64,000 nt of DNA from Bacillus proteolyticus (GCF_001884065.1 NZ_MACH01000092.1:186001-250000), one strand, 5' to 3'. Positions 51,832 to 61,404 are shown, counted from the first letter of the stretch. A program made the numbers and translations. Notes: generated from the letters alone by a model not told the origin.

Positions 51832-53619
51832 TTAGGAGTTAATATTAGAACGTATTGAAATACATCTATCATCACAATTTGATAGAGATTGTTTACTCTG
51901 AATTTTCGGCAAGTAAATAGTTACAGTTGTCCCGACGCCAACCTCACTCATTATACTTATTGTTCCTTGATGACTTTCAATAATTTTATAACTTAACATC
52001 AATCCAATACCGGTACCCTTTTCTTTCGTACTATAAAAAGGTTCACCTAATCTTTTAATTCTTTCTTCAGGTATTCCTATTCCTTCATCTATTACACTAA
52101 TAATGACACCATTTTTATGTATTTCTTTTATATGGATTGAAATTTTCCCACCATCTAGCATTGCTTCAATTGAATTTTGCAAAATATTAATAAATACTTG
52201 TTTCAATTGATTTTCTGAGCATTCAATGATTATCTCTTTGGAATCTGTAAATAGTTCAACTTGAATATTTGTCATGATTGCTTTTGTATTAATTAGTGAT
52301 ACGACATTTTTAAAAATTTGATAAATATTTTTCTTTTCTGTATTTATTTCATCAGTTTTAGCAATCGACAAAAACTCTTGGAGGATTGCTTCTATTCTTT
52401 CTATTTCGGAAAGCATAAGGTCAAAATATTTTTCTTGATCTTCTTTATTAATTTGGAATAACTGTATAAATCCTTTAATTACAGTTAATGGGTTTCTCAC
52501 TTCATGAGCTACACCGGCTGCTAATTGACCAATTGCCGCAAGTGTATCTGATTTATTTAGCAATTCTTCTGCCTTTTTCCGCTCTGTAATATCACGTACA
52601 ATAATCATAATTTTATCTTGTAATAATGGTAAACATCTAGCTTCAAAGAAATCGATACTTCCATTAAGTGTTAGAGGATATTCTACAATTACATTCTTTC
52701 CTTCTTCTTTCAATTGGCGAATTGCTTCTTGAAATTGCTGCGCTACTGCAGATGGTAATATTTCGTAAAACTTCTTTCCCATAAAAGCTTCTGCGGGTAC
52801 GTAAAATTTTGTAGGAGATCCTGCTTTATAATCTATAATTGTCCCATCATCTTCTGTTAAAAAACATAAATCTGGTAAAGCTTTAAAAATTAATTCTAAC
52901 TCAGAAGTTTGTTGTATTAATTGCTCTTCTATCGCTTTTAAATGTGTAATATCTACACCAACAGCCCAGTAACTAAATCCTTTTACAGGAAACTGCTCTG
53001 ATATATTGGACCACATTATCGTTTTGATTTCTCCATTTTTACATGTTAAACGCATTTCCCAATCTCTAAAATTTTTTCCGCAAGTCAAAAATTTATTTTG
53101 TATTTGATTGCGATAATTATGGTCAGGATACAGTAATCGAAGTGCGTCTGGATTCCCAATTATTTCTTCAGAAGTATAGCCTGTTACAATCTCACATTCT
53201 CGATTCCACAAAACAAAATCTCCATTGTAGTCAAGCGCATCAACCATAACGGGCATATTTTGTAAGATCGTATGTAATTCTTCCTCTTTTCGAGAAAGTA
53301 ACGATGTATTTTGGGTTTGAAATACTTTTTTTCCCCCGTCTATAATGAGGTTAGAAAGCATTTCGAAATATTTTTTACAATGGAAGATTTCGCTTTTTTC
53401 GGACCATACAGCAAAAGACCCTAAATATTGATTGTATAAGAAAATGGGGATTTCAATTTTGGGAAGTTTACATACTTTCATTTCATTAATTCCAAATGAA
53501 AATATACATTCGTTTTCAGCATCAAGAAGTTGATGTGATATGTTGGTTAAATTATAAAATTGTTCTGCCATGGTTTCTATTGTACTCACATCAATAAGTT
53601 CCATTAGCCGCGCATTCAT
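51832..53619 (-). CDS. PAS-containing cytosolic sensor histidine kinase
   Basis: 595 residues, no membrane segment. The N-terminal ~105 residues (SHQLLDAENECIFSFGINEMK, then SFAVWSEKSEIFHCKKYFEML) may be a PocR-like or other ligand domain. Two PAS domains follow (about 115-235 with YNGDFVLWNRECEIVTGYTSEE; about 240-350 with ALPDLCFLTEDDGTIID). HisKA has GVAHEVRNPLTVIKGFIQLF (His near 380), and the HATPase QNSIEAMLDGGKI, DEGIGIPEER and KGTGIGLMLSYKIIESH. The C-terminal kinase resembles KinA/KinE-type sporulation kinases, so feeding of Spo0F is possible (inference). Single gene with a strong terminator. Confidence 0.85.
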   Translation of the reverse strand: MNARLMELIDVSTIETMAEQFYNLTNISHQLLDAENECIFSFGINEMKVCKLPKIEIPIFLYNQYLGSFAVWSEKSEIFHCKKYFEMLSNLIIDGGKKVFQTQNTSLLSRKEEELHTILQNMPVMVDALDYNGDFVLWNRECEIVTGYTSEEIIGNPDALRLLYPDHNYRNQIQNKFLTCGKNFRDWEMRLTCKNGEIKTIMWSNISEQFPVKGFSYWAVGVDITHLKAIEEQLIQQTSELELIFKALPDLCFLTEDDGTIIDYKAGSPTKFYVPAEAFMGKKFYEILPSAVAQQFQEAIRQLKEEGKNVIVEYPLTLNGSIDFFEARCLPLLQDKIMIIVRDITERKKAEELLNKSDTLAAIGQLAAGVAHEVRNPLTVIKGFIQLFQINKEDQEKYFDLMLSEIERIEAILQEFLSIAKTDEINTEKKNIYQIFKNVVSLINTKAIMTNIQVELFTDSKEIIIECSENQLKQVFINILQNSIEAMLDGGKISIHIKEIHKNGVIISVIDEGIGIPEERIKRLGEPFYSTKEKGTGIGLMLSYKIIESHQGTISIMSEVGVGTTVTIYLPKIQSKQSLSNCDDRCISIRSNINS

Positions 53620-54060
53620 CCCTTTTTCACCTCTATATGTAAAATTTATACAAATTTAAAATTCATACTTCTCCATTATACGAAGAAAGTGTGCATAGGT
53701 ATATAGCTGTAGAATAATTATTCAAACAAATTCTATTTTTCAATTAAAAACAGAAAATTATATACGTATGAAGTGAAACTTAAATCAATAAGTGTTATTT
53801 ATCCCTCATACATTATTAGCCACACGAATCGTGATTATATAAACAGTGCGAATCTCACTTAACCTCCTTACGTCCACCAAGTTTTCATATGTGAGTCTTA
53901 CGCGCCACTAGTAGCGGTATTAAAACACAATAAAAGTAAAGTTCATAAAATTTTCACAATTAATATGAAAATTATAAACATTTATTCCAATATATTCTAT
54001 ATAATGGAGTGTAATAAGGCTTCTATGAATATCATAGAATACCTTACCCCTAATAAAAAG
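53620..54060. other. Gene-free stretch
   Basis: No ORF with convincing coding quality. A AAGGAGGT box on the minus strand near 53863 is followed by a GTG frame of only 7 codons, which I do not call. Contains presumably the promoter of the PAS kinase gene. Confidence 0.45.
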
Positions 54061-54091
54061 AAAAAAAGAATCCTACTTGGATTCTTTTTTT
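54061..54091. terminator. Terminator of the HAD gene
   Basis: AAAAAAAGAATCC and GGATTCTTTTTTT arms around a 5-nt loop. Confidence 0.8.
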
Positions 54092-54098
54092 CTTTTTA

Positions 54099-54950
54099 TT
54101 ACATTACAAATTTATATAAAGCATGTGCAACACCATGTTCTTCATTTGATAACGTCTCGTACTGACAAATTGCCTTTATTTCATCTACTGCGTTTCCCAT
54201 CGCAATTGATACATTTGCTTTTTCCATCATTGAAACATCGTTAAGTCCATCACCTATTGCTACAGTATTTTCAACTGGAATATTAAGATGTTTTGCTAAA
54301 GTATATAATCCATTTCCTTTTTGAGCATCTCGATGATTAATCTCTAAATTATGCCAATATGAAGATGTAATTGCTAAATCGGTATTATGCAGAAACGTTT
54401 CTTTTAATTTTTTTAATTTCTCTATGTCATAAGAAAACGGTAAAAGTTTATGCACATGTATATCCATTTCTACAATTGGTTTACAACTTTTCGCACTATG
54501 AAACGCTGTATGCTCAAGGTATAAGGCTGCGATTGTTTCTAACTCTTTCAAGTCGAAATTTCCTTTTGAATTCTTCACATACTCAATTTCATTACGTACA
54601 CTCTCTACTCCATAATCCGGTACATACACACCTTTATCAGTATAAAGTTGATAATACAAGCCATTCTCTTCAAGATATTCTACAATCTCAAGTGCTTGCA
54701 TATTTTGAATCGGATATCTCTTCATCATTTTTTTATCTTTATATATAAGTGCACCATTTTCCGCAATAATCGGACACTCTAAATCAACTTCTAACAATAG
54801 TCGTTCAATATCCACCATAGAACGTCCTGTACAAATTGCTACAACATGGCCAGCTTCCTGACATTTTCGAATTGCTTCTGCATTTTCTTTACTAATCATT
54901 TTATTTCCCGAAAGAAGAGTTCCATCTAAATCAATTGCGATTAACCTCAT
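54099..54950 (-). CDS. HAD-superfamily sugar/FMN phosphatase (Cof type IIB)
   Basis: 283 residues. Motif I is IAIDLDGTLLSG (Asp8/Asp10), motif II AICTGRS (about 38-44), with Lys in the KGNGLYTLAKHL region (about 212) and motif III/IV GDGLNDVSMMEKA (about 232-244). The cap domain inserted between motifs II and III (about 85-180) is of the C2B type, as in Cof phosphatases. Substrate unknown. Single gene with a terminator on its 3' side. Confidence 0.9.
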   Translation of the reverse strand: MRLIAIDLDGTLLSGNKMISKENAEAIRKCQEAGHVVAICTGRSMVDIERLLLEVDLECPIIAENGALIYKDKKMMKRYPIQNMQALEIVEYLEENGLYYQLYTDKGVYVPDYGVESVRNEIEYVKNSKGNFDLKELETIAALYLEHTAFHSAKSCKPIVEMDIHVHKLLPFSYDIEKLKKLKETFLHNTDLAITSSYWHNLEINHRDAQKGNGLYTLAKHLNIPVENTVAIGDGLNDVSMMEKANVSIAMGNAVDEIKAICQYETLSNEEHGVAHALYKFVM

Positions 54951-55084
54951 TATTTCTTCACCACTTTCTATAAATACACGAGTTCTAATTAAATAAAAGG
55001 TATCGTTTTCATACGGTACTCGTGAGCTACTCCTTATTTATAATTTATGAAAAGCGTTTCAGGTCAAGAAATAATTATAAATAA

Positions 55085-55124
55085 AATCCAAAGCTTTGGA
55101 TTTAAAAAAAGCTTTGGATTTTAA
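55085..55124 (-). terminator. Terminator of the cupin gene
   Basis: AAAATCCAAAGCTTT and AAAGCTTTGGATTTT, perfect arms around an A/T loop. Confidence 0.8.
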
Positions 55125-55125
55125 A

Positions 55126-55704
55126 CTATGAATTATAACTAGTATATTTTGTCTCACACATGTACACATTTTTTTCTTCAGTTGGAGTATATACTTTAAA
55201 TTTTTCTAAACACTTTCCGTAAATATGAATCGTGATAACGTTTTCATTTTCGCTAATTTCAAGAATATGACAATCAGCTGGTGGTATTACTTTATCCGTT
55301 TCTCCTTCTCCCAAATACAGATTTCCTGTATGTGTTAAATAAAACAATGAACTTCCAAGTTGCTTCGTTTGTATAAAATTCTGTACCATTATCCTTCCTG
55401 AATAAACACCTTCTACTCCCCATGTGCCATCATGATCATGTAAAGGTGTAGCCTGCCCATCTTTCCATACGAGAGCTAATACTTCAAAACGTTTGAACGG
55501 ATCTTCATACAGTAAGTGACGTGCATATTGAGTCGAATTCGCATTCTGTTTATCTAACGGAAGCCATGTTTTCTTTTCTAAAAGTTCTTCTAGTAATTTT
55601 TCAATTTCACACACGATTTGTTCTTCCAATAAATCACCATCTATTAAATCAGTTACAGCTTTAATAAATGTTTGAAACGTTTTACTCCCATTGCACGTTA
55701 ACAT
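55126..55704 (-). CDS. Cysteine dioxygenase-family cupin
   Basis: 192 residues. The cupin core has PLHDHDGTWGVEGVYSG (about 87-103), with the two His ligands and the conserved Gly-rich strand, and a second motif CHILEISENENVITIHIYG that supplies the third His. This fits cysteine dioxygenase type I or plant-cysteine-oxidase-like enzymes that oxidise cysteine with iron. The cysteine-Tyr crosslink residues of true CDO could not be placed. ATG 55704 has GAGGAGGG 5-6 nt upstream, chosen over the frame's earlier GTG. Single gene. Confidence 0.8.
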   Translation of the reverse strand: MLTCNGSKTFQTFIKAVTDLIDGDLLEEQIVCEIEKLLEELLEKKTWLPLDKQNANSTQYARHLLYEDPFKRFEVLALVWKDGQATPLHDHDGTWGVEGVYSGRIMVQNFIQTKQLGSSLFYLTHTGNLYLGEGETDKVIPPADCHILEISENENVITIHIYGKCLEKFKVYTPTEEKNVYMCETKYTSYNS

Positions 55705-55781
55705 AAGCACCCTCCTCTACTCTTTTTCCACACACCTCCATACTATAAAACACATTAAAATTTTACAATTGAGAAATAAAA

Positions 55782-55809
55782 AACAAGGTACAATACAATG
55801 TACCTTGTT
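55782..55809 (-). terminator. Terminator of the P450 gene
   Basis: AACAAGGTACA and TGTACCTTGTT, perfect 11-bp arms, 6-nt loop, A-rich upstream on the plus strand. Confidence 0.85.
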
Positions 55810-55816
55810 GAACGTT

Positions 55817-57031
55817 TTATTGAGTTTTTAAGTGAATAGGTAAGTGTTTTAAGGTTTGTTCATTTTCCAATATACATTTTTCTAAATTGAAAGATGGAGC
55901 TAACTCTATTTTTTCAAAAGTATTTATAAAGGTACTTAATGCAATCTCAGCTTCTAAACGTGCAAGTGGTGCCCCTAAACAAAAGTGAGGCCCTTTACCA
56001 AAAGTTAAATGCTTTTCATTTCCTATTCGGTGTAAATTAAACTTAGAAGCTTGTGAGAATTTTTTCTCATCTAAATTTGCTGCACTAACCCACGCAACAA
56101 TCATCTGATCCTTTTTCATTAAAGGTCCAAATATATTTGTATCTTCTGTAATCCTCCGAGCTAATGTAACAGGAAAGCGATAGCGTAATACTTCCTCAAT
56201 CGCTTTTGCAACTAATTTAGGTTCTTCTCTTAATTCTTGATAAATTCCAGGTGAATCCACTAAAAAGCAATAAAAACTATTAATAATTAAATTTGTAGTC
56301 GTTTCATTACCAGCTGCTAATAAACCTAATGAAAAAGTTACAATTTCTTCATCAGTTAACCTTTCCTCTTCATACTCCGCTCGTATTAAATCTGAAATAA
56401 TGTCATCCGTTAAGTGATATCGTTTTTCTTGGACAATCGGAAGAAGGTATGCTTTAAATTCATTTAACGCAATTCCTTTTTCCACATCCAAATCGTTAAA
56501 TTTATCTTTACTATACGGCATAAATAAAATATCAGACCATGCTTTAATTTTTTTACGATCAGTTGTTGGCACTCCTAATAAATCGGATATGACGGTAACA
56601 GGTAAAGGTGCAGCAAACTCTTCAACGATATTAACCTCACTATATTTTCCAATATGTTGTACAAGTTCATTTGCGATAGCCTGTATTCGGGGTTTCCATT
56701 GCTCTAAACTTCTTGGAGTAAATGCTTTAGAAACAATAGAACGTACATTGCGATGTTCTGGTGGATCAGTAGCGTTTATATTTATTCTAGTTTCTAAAGG
56801 AGGGATTGCGAATTGTCTTCGCTCCCTTCTACTTGAAAACAAGCGATAATCCGATAAAACTCGATTTACATCATCGTATAAAAAAACATTCCATACATCC
56901 TGCTCCTCATCATAATGAACCGGATGATTCTCCCTCATAAATTGATACCACTCATACGGATTCCACAATTCTTCTTTTGTTTTCAGCTTTGAAATTTCAT
57001 GAACTAAAATCACATTTTCAGGCGAAGCCAT
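55817..57031 (-). CDS. Cytochrome P450 (CYP107-like)
   Basis: 404 residues, a soluble bacterial P450. The I helix carries AAGNETTTNLIINSF, the K helix ExxR as EEVLRYRFPV, and the heme-binding loop FGKGPHFCLGAPLARLEAE with the axial Cys near 350. These confirm a working P450. It needs a ferredoxin or flavodoxin partner, not found here. The substrate is unknown. The start at 57031 has AAAAGGGAGGAAAGAACT. It is divergent from a PadR regulator gene, whose operator lies between them, so its level is probably controlled by that regulator. Confidence 0.9.
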   Translation of the reverse strand: MASPENVILVHEISKLKTKEELWNPYEWYQFMRENHPVHYDEEQDVWNVFLYDDVNRVLSDYRLFSSRRERRQFAIPPLETRININATDPPEHRNVRSIVSKAFTPRSLEQWKPRIQAIANELVQHIGKYSEVNIVEEFAAPLPVTVISDLLGVPTTDRKKIKAWSDILFMPYSKDKFNDLDVEKGIALNEFKAYLLPIVQEKRYHLTDDIISDLIRAEYEEERLTDEEIVTFSLGLLAAGNETTTNLIINSFYCFLVDSPGIYQELREEPKLVAKAIEEVLRYRFPVTLARRITEDTNIFGPLMKKDQMIVAWVSAANLDEKKFSQASKFNLHRIGNEKHLTFGKGPHFCLGAPLARLEAEIALSTFINTFEKIELAPSFNLEKCILENEQTLKHLPIHLKTQ

Positions 57032-57095
57032 AGTTCTTTCCTCCCTTTTCTTTTACAATAAAAGTGTTAGGTCGGTAGTTCAAAGTTGTATAATC

Positions 57096-57122
57096 TAACA
57101 TATGTTATTTTAACATATGTTA
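57096..57122. promoter_or_regulatory. Twin 12-bp palindromes: probable PadR operator
   Basis: TAACATATGTTA occurs twice (57096-57107 and 57111-57122), exactly identical and separated by TTT. It lies in the 140-bp divergent promoter between the P450 and the PadR gene, in the style of PadR operators with ATGT...ACAT half-sites. Confidence 0.75.
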
Positions 57123-57171
57123 AAGAAGATTTTTTATTGGAGAACTTGAGAAATATATAAGGGGGATTTTT

Positions 57172-57669
57172 ATGTACGTTGATATTTTACTACTAGCTGA
57201 ATTAACGACAGGACCAAAATACGGCTATGAAATAAAGAAAAATATTCAAAATCGGTTAGGTGAGAATTTCGAATTAAATCATAACACACTTTATCCCGCT
57301 CTTCGGCGCTTCGAAAATATGGGTGCTATAACGAAAAAAATACATAAACAAGTCGGAAAGCCAAACCGAAATATGTACGACATAACTGAAACAGGGGAAG
57401 AAATTTTTTATGAAATACTAAGAGAGTTTCCTGAAAAAATTGCGACAAACAATACTGAATTCCTTGTGCGTATCGCGCTCTTCGAAAAACTTGATTACGA
57501 GGCTAGAAAAGAAATTTTGACTACGCGCCAAAACGTGCTTCGAGAACAACTTACAGCCATCCAATCCCTTGACGTTGTCTCACCTTTTATTACAGAAGTT
57601 GTTGAATTTACTAAATCACGTATTGAACATGAATTACATTGGATTATATCTCTTATGAAGAAAATATAA
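57172..57669 (+). CDS. PadR-family transcriptional regulator
   Basis: 165 residues. The winged-helix part MYVDILLLAELTTGPKYGYEIKKNI, then HNTLYPALRRFENMGAI and YDITETGEEIFYEIL (about 1-85) is the PadR signature, and the C-terminal helices form the dimer domain. It likely represses itself and the divergent P450 until a phenolic or hydrophobic ligand appears. AAGGGGGATTTTT precedes the ATG. Confidence 0.9.
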   Translation: MYVDILLLAELTTGPKYGYEIKKNIQNRLGENFELNHNTLYPALRRFENMGAITKKIHKQVGKPNRNMYDITETGEEIFYEILREFPEKIATNNTEFLVRIALFEKLDYEARKEILTTRQNVLREQLTAIQSLDVVSPFITEVVEFTKSRIEHELHWIISLMKKI

Positions 57670-57770
57670 AAAATAACAAGAAAAGTAAAAAATAATGAAT
57701 GAAAATGAGATTTATTATCAATACTATAATTAATAAAAGGGCAACCTCGAGTTGGCTACCCTTCAAAAAT

Positions 57771-57926
57771 TTATATTTCTGGATCGAAAGTTTTGCAATC
57801 TGTTTCTTCCGTTGTAGATGCGTGTTTACCTTTATGACTTACTACATAAATTGCATCTGCACTACATTTATTACCGTTAGCCCAAAATTTACAGTTGTTT
57901 ACTTCACATAAAACGTCTTGTGCCAT
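57771..57926 (-). CDS. DUF1540 protein
   Basis: 51 residues. The DUF1540 pattern is VLCEVNNCKFWANGNKCSA...CKTF, with Cys at 7, 12, 21 and 44, which could bind a metal. Small members are common in spore formers and unstudied. ATG 57926 has AAGGAGGTGTGATACT upstream; a longer in-frame start at 57989 lacks one. Single gene. Confidence 0.85.
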   Translation of the reverse strand: MAQDVLCEVNNCKFWANGNKCSADAIYVVSHKGKHASTTEETDCKTFDPEI

Positions 57927-58007
57927 AGTATCACACCTCCTTGTTCTATTATCATTAACAAAATTCGGAGGTATGATACTCTTTGCCATGCATTTTTTAT
58001 TACCTTT

Positions 58008-58628
58008 TTAGCTTCTTAATAATTCTATATCTCCTCGTACAATAGCATCGATATTTTCTGTTATCTTCTCAATGTCAAAATGCCACCATTGTATTTGCAA
58101 TAATTTTTCTATTATTGCATTTGAAAATCTCTCTTTTATTTTATTTGCAGGGTTTCCGCCAACAATTGTATATGGTGCGACGTCTCTAGTCACAACAGAT
58201 TTAGCTGCAATTATTGCACCATCCCCTATTTTTATTCCGGGCATAATAGTTGTATCCATGCCAATCCAAACGTCATTTCCTATAACTGTATCTCCTTTAT
58301 ACGGTAATTCAGACAAGTTCGGTGTGAATTTCTCCCAGCCATTCCCAAAAATATTAAAAGGATATGCCGAAAATCCATCCATTCGATGATTCGCTCCGTT
58401 CATAATAAAGGTAACTCCAGATGCAATACAACAAAACTTTCCAATAACGAGACGATCCCCGATGAATTCATAATGATATAACACTCGATCTTCTAATGTT
58501 TCCCCATGTTTTGCATCATAATAAGAATAGTCACCAACAAGTATATTAGATTTCGTTATTGTATTTTTTATAAAATGAACGCTTTGATTTCCTTCAATTG
58601 GGTATTTAACATTTGGATTAGGATTCAT
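58008..58628 (-). CDS. Vat-type streptogramin A O-acetyltransferase (xenobiotic acetyltransferase)
   Basis: 206 residues of left-handed beta-helix hexapeptide repeats. It has the Vat pattern from the start: [42 protein letters not shown] (the catalytic His), [26 protein letters not shown], and [14 protein letters not shown]. Close in plan to VatD; it should acetylate streptogramin A antibiotics such as virginiamycin M. ATG 58628 overlaps the end of the MFS gene by 11 bp, so it is translationally coupled in one operon whose leader has an attenuator. The longer start at 58652 lies further inside the MFS gene. Confidence 0.88.
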   Translation of the reverse strand: MNPNPNVKYPIEGNQSVHFIKNTITKSNILVGDYSYYDAKHGETLEDRVLYHYEFIGDRLVIGKFCCIASGVTFIMNGANHRMDGFSAYPFNIFGNGWEKFTPNLSELPYKGDTVIGNDVWIGMDTTIMPGIKIGDGAIIAAKSVVTRDVAPYTIVGGNPANKIKERFSNAIIEKLLQIQWWHFDIEKITENIDAIVRGDIELLRS

Positions 58629-59901
58629 GTTGCACAGCACTTCCTTTACCATTCATTTCACTTTCTACTGCTATTACTGGCTTTAAATTGTATATAGGTA
58701 AGATAAATAATAATCCAATAACAAATAGTAGAGCCGTCCCCTCATACATCGTACCTAATGAGAACATCTCCTTTAATGAACCAGCTATACTCATCGTTAC
58801 TACCATTGAACCGGTGAATAGTGGACTTAAAATGCCATTTACTCTACCAATAAAATCTGTATCACTATTTTGTATAATAAGTGTATTTATCCCTATTTGA
58901 ATACACGGTAGGGCTAAACCACTAAAAAGTTGTGCTGTAAGTGTCACCCATAAATTTGTAGAGTAGCCTATAATACCAATTCCAATTGCCTGACCGAGCA
59001 TACCTACAATTAACATTTTTTGCGGGGCAACGTTTTTCGCAAACATCATCGCTAAAGCTCCGCCAACAATCATTCCCGCACCATTGACTGTTAATAACCA
59101 TTGTAAGCTTTCTTTTGATAAACCTAATTGCTCTGTCACAATAAATATGCCTAGTGGCTGAATTAAACCTATACCTAGTCCTGCTGCCATAAAACAAAAC
59201 CCTAGCAAAGTTAATGCTTTTTTCTTTTTTACATATTTAATACCATCCAGCATTTCCTGCATTAGTGTGATTTCTTTCTTCTCATTTTCATTCTCGAGAT
59301 CTTTCGGAAGAAATAACAAAACAACTGCCGCAAGTAAAAATGCGATACCTGTTATGACGATTGAAATATAAATTCCAAAACTATGAAAAATAAATGTTCC
59401 GAGAATTGGTCCTAATACCATAAATATTGCAAATATCGTTTGATATATAGACATTGCTAATTGAATTTGTTCCGTCGATAAATGTTGTTTAAACAACTTC
59501 ATTCCAGATGGTTGAGAAAACTGCGAAAGGATTGCAGAGATTAGCGTCACAAAAAACACGATTTTCCACGTTCCAAACATAAGAGTAATTAATACAGCGA
59601 ATACTGAAATCGCACTTAACGTTTCACACCATATCATTGTCCTCTTCGGCCTCCACCTATCAGCAAAAGTTCCACCAATGAATGAAAAAATAAAAATTGG
59701 GGCGAATTCAGCAACTGAAATCATTGATATAGCGAAAGCATCACCTTTCGTCATTTCCATAACATACAATAATACCGCAAAGTTTCGAACCCATATTCCT
59801 ATTTGTAAAAATAATGCTGATGCAAGAATTCCCTGTACAAACCGATTTTTTAAAACTTGTGATACCCCATGATTTTGTTTCGGTTCTATAGTCGTCGACA
59901 T
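58618..59901 (-). CDS. MFS drug-efflux pump, first gene of a resistance operon
   Basis: 427 residues with 12 predicted helices. The TM2-3 loop motif is [18 protein letters not shown] and the TM3-4 region [21 protein letters not shown]; the second half carries [21 protein letters not shown]. It is of the MFS_3/macrolide-efflux-like branch. ATG 59901 follows AGGAGGCTTTTTT, which is the 3' arm of a terminator hairpin. An in-frame ATG at 59949 would add 16 residues and overlaps the stop of an upstream leader ORF; this longer form is less likely. The gene overlaps vat and likely pumps out antibiotic that Vat also inactivates. Confidence 0.87.
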   Translation of the reverse strand: MSTTIEPKQNHGVSQVLKNRFVQGILASALFLQIGIWVRNFAVLLYVMEMTKGDAFAISMISVAEFAPIFIFSFIGGTFADRWRPKRTMIWCETLSAISVFAVLITLMFGTWKIVFFVTLISAILSQFSQPSGMKLFKQHLSTEQIQLAMSIYQTIFAIFMVLGPILGTFIFHSFGIYISIVITGIAFLLAAVVLLFLPKDLENENEKKEITLMQEMLDGIKYVKKKKALTLLGFCFMAAGLGIGLIQPLGIFIVTEQLGLSKESLQWLLTVNGAGMIVGGALAMMFAKNVAPQKMLIVGMLGQAIGIGIIGYSTNLWVTLTAQLFSGLALPCIQIGINTLIIQNSDTDFIGRVNGILSPLFTGSMVVTMSIAGSLKEMFSLGTMYEGTALLFVIGLLFILPIYNLKPVIAVESEMNGKGSAVQHES

Positions 59902-60022
59902 AAAAAAGCCTCCTATTTCATGTTCTGAACAGGAGGCAGCACAAATCATATAAAAAGACTATATATTCGCAGAGCGAAATACATCCCTTTTCTATACATG
60001 TACAGACTAATCCTATTCAGAA
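59902..60022 (-). promoter_or_regulatory. Candidate ribosome-mediated attenuator of the MFS-vat operon
   Basis: Three elements on the minus strand. (1) Upstream arm TTCTGAATAGGA (plus 60011-60022). (2) A 17-codon leader ORF (59946-59999). (3) Terminator GCCTCCT...AGGAGGC (plus 59908-59937) followed by U6; its 3' arm is the MFS Shine-Dalgarno. The upstream arm is complementary at 12 positions (one G-U) to TCCTGTTCAGAA in the 5' side of the terminator (plus 59923-59934), so it can form an antiterminator. This is the arrangement of antibiotic-induced attenuators. Confidence 0.7.
59946..59999 (-). CDS. Leader peptide ORF (17 aa) of the MFS-vat attenuator
   Basis: ATG 59999 to TGA 59946 encodes MYRKGMYFALRIYSLFI. 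AGGA lies 11 nt upstream, overlapping the antiterminator arm. The hydrophobic aromatic tail (YSLFI) resembles stalling leader peptides of erm/cat-type attenuators. Its TGA overlaps an ATG (ATGA) that is in frame with the MFS gene. Confidence 0.55.
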   Translation of the reverse strand: MYRKGMYFALRIYSLFI

Positions 60023-60168
60023 GAATATTTCGTTTTTTAACGAAGATCTCTTAAAAATAGAATTAGTTGATCATTGGGATGTTTTCACCCTTCCGTTTCG
60101 AATTTAAATAACACATACATACTCTATGTAAAACATTTTCAATGTATGCATGTCTCAATTTAACTATT

Positions 60169-61404
60169 CTAGAAAGTCAAAGGCAATTCCTCTAAAGAAC
60201 GCATTAAATAATTGCCTTGCCATTTAATGTCTTCACGATCGCCTTTTATTTGTAGTTCAGGCATCCGCTTTAACAAAGTAGTAATAGCAATCTTTGCTTC
60301 CAACCTAGCAAGTGGTGCACCTAGGCAGAAATGACTACCATGCCCAAAGGCAATATGACGGTTATTTTCTCGTGTAATATCAAATACTTCTGGGTTTTCA
60401 AATACTGTTTCATCACGGTTTGCTGAAGCTAATGCGATAATAACCATATCTCCTTTTTGGATTGTTTGTTCGTGAATTTGAAACGGCTCAGCCGCCCATC
60501 TTGCAGTCGTAATCTCTACTGGAGAATAATATCGTAATCCTTCCTCAATAGCTGAATCAATTAGTTTTGGATTTTCTTTTAATAACTGTAATTGTTCTGG
60601 ATTTTCAAGAAGTGCTAATACTGTATTTGTAATTAAATTCACAGTTGTCTCGTGTCCAGCTACGATAAGTAACATAATCATTGAATATAGCTCCGGAGCA
60701 CTAAGTTTATGCCCTTCGCTTTCTGCAAGTATTAAAGCACTGACCAAATCTTCTTTTGGATTTTGTCGTTTTACATCAACTAAATATTGAAGATATGTAA
60801 TAAATTCAGATAGTTTCTTTTCAATATCTTTTATTTCTTCAGGTGTTTCTGGCGATGCAATGACAGCATGCGACCAAATTCTAAATTTCGCTTGATCCTC
60901 TTTTGGAATTCCTAGCATCTCGCTTATTACAATAATCGGTAATGGGAATGAATAATCATCCACAAGATTTAATGTACCTTTTCGCTCTATCTCACTTATT
61001 AAATTATCCGCTATTCTCTGAATTCTTCCGTCTAATTGTGTAATCATCTTCGGTGTAAAAGCTTTTTGAACTAAAGATCGTAAACGACTGTGGTTAGGTG
61101 GATCTGAATTTAACATGTGCGTAGTTAAATGATCACTATTGTCAACGGAAAGATACATGTTCTTTGTATCTTGAGGAAACACATTTGCTAGATCTTTTTT
61201 TAAGCGATTATCTTTTAAAAGTGGCAGAGCATCTTCATATCTTGTAATAAGCCACTCCGCACCTAATTCATTTTTATTTACAAATAGGACAGGTTGCACT
61301 TTTCTTGATTCTTTATAAATTTCATAAGCATCTTCTTTAAAATGAGCTGAAGCTAAATTAATACCATCTTCTATTCTTAGTCCAACTTTATTTTTCATTG
61401 ACAT
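60169..61404 (-). CDS. Cytochrome P450 (second)
   Basis: 411 residues. I helix AGHETTVNLITN, K helix ExxR as EEGLRYYSPVEITTARWAAE, heme loop FGHGSHFCLGAPLARLEAK with axial Cys near 355. Start region MSMKNKVGLRIEDGINLAS. It is a soluble bacterial P450 distinct from the one at 55817-57031; redox partners are not nearby. GAGGGAATACA precedes ATG 61404. An imperfect inverted repeat around 60112-60153 may end its transcript. Substrate unknown. Confidence 0.9.
   Translation of the reverse strand: MSMKNKVGLRIEDGINLASAHFKEDAYEIYKESRKVQPVLFVNKNELGAEWLITRYEDALPLLKDNRLKKDLANVFPQDTKNMYLSVDNSDHLTTHMLNSDPPNHSRLRSLVQKAFTPKMITQLDGRIQRIADNLISEIERKGTLNLVDDYSFPLPIIVISEMLGIPKEDQAKFRIWSHAVIASPETPEEIKDIEKKLSEFITYLQYLVDVKRQNPKEDLVSALILAESEGHKLSAPELYSMIMLLIVAGHETTVNLITNTVLALLENPEQLQLLKENPKLIDSAIEEGLRYYSPVEITTARWAAEPFQIHEQTIQKGDMVIIALASANRDETVFENPEVFDITRENNRHIAFGHGSHFCLGAPLARLEAKIAITTLLKRMPELQIKGDREDIKWQGNYLMRSLEELPLTF

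Noticed and set aside
53820-53880. AAGGAGGT box followed by a 7-codon GTG frame
   Set aside because: Too short to support and no hairpin or following gene in proper arrangement.
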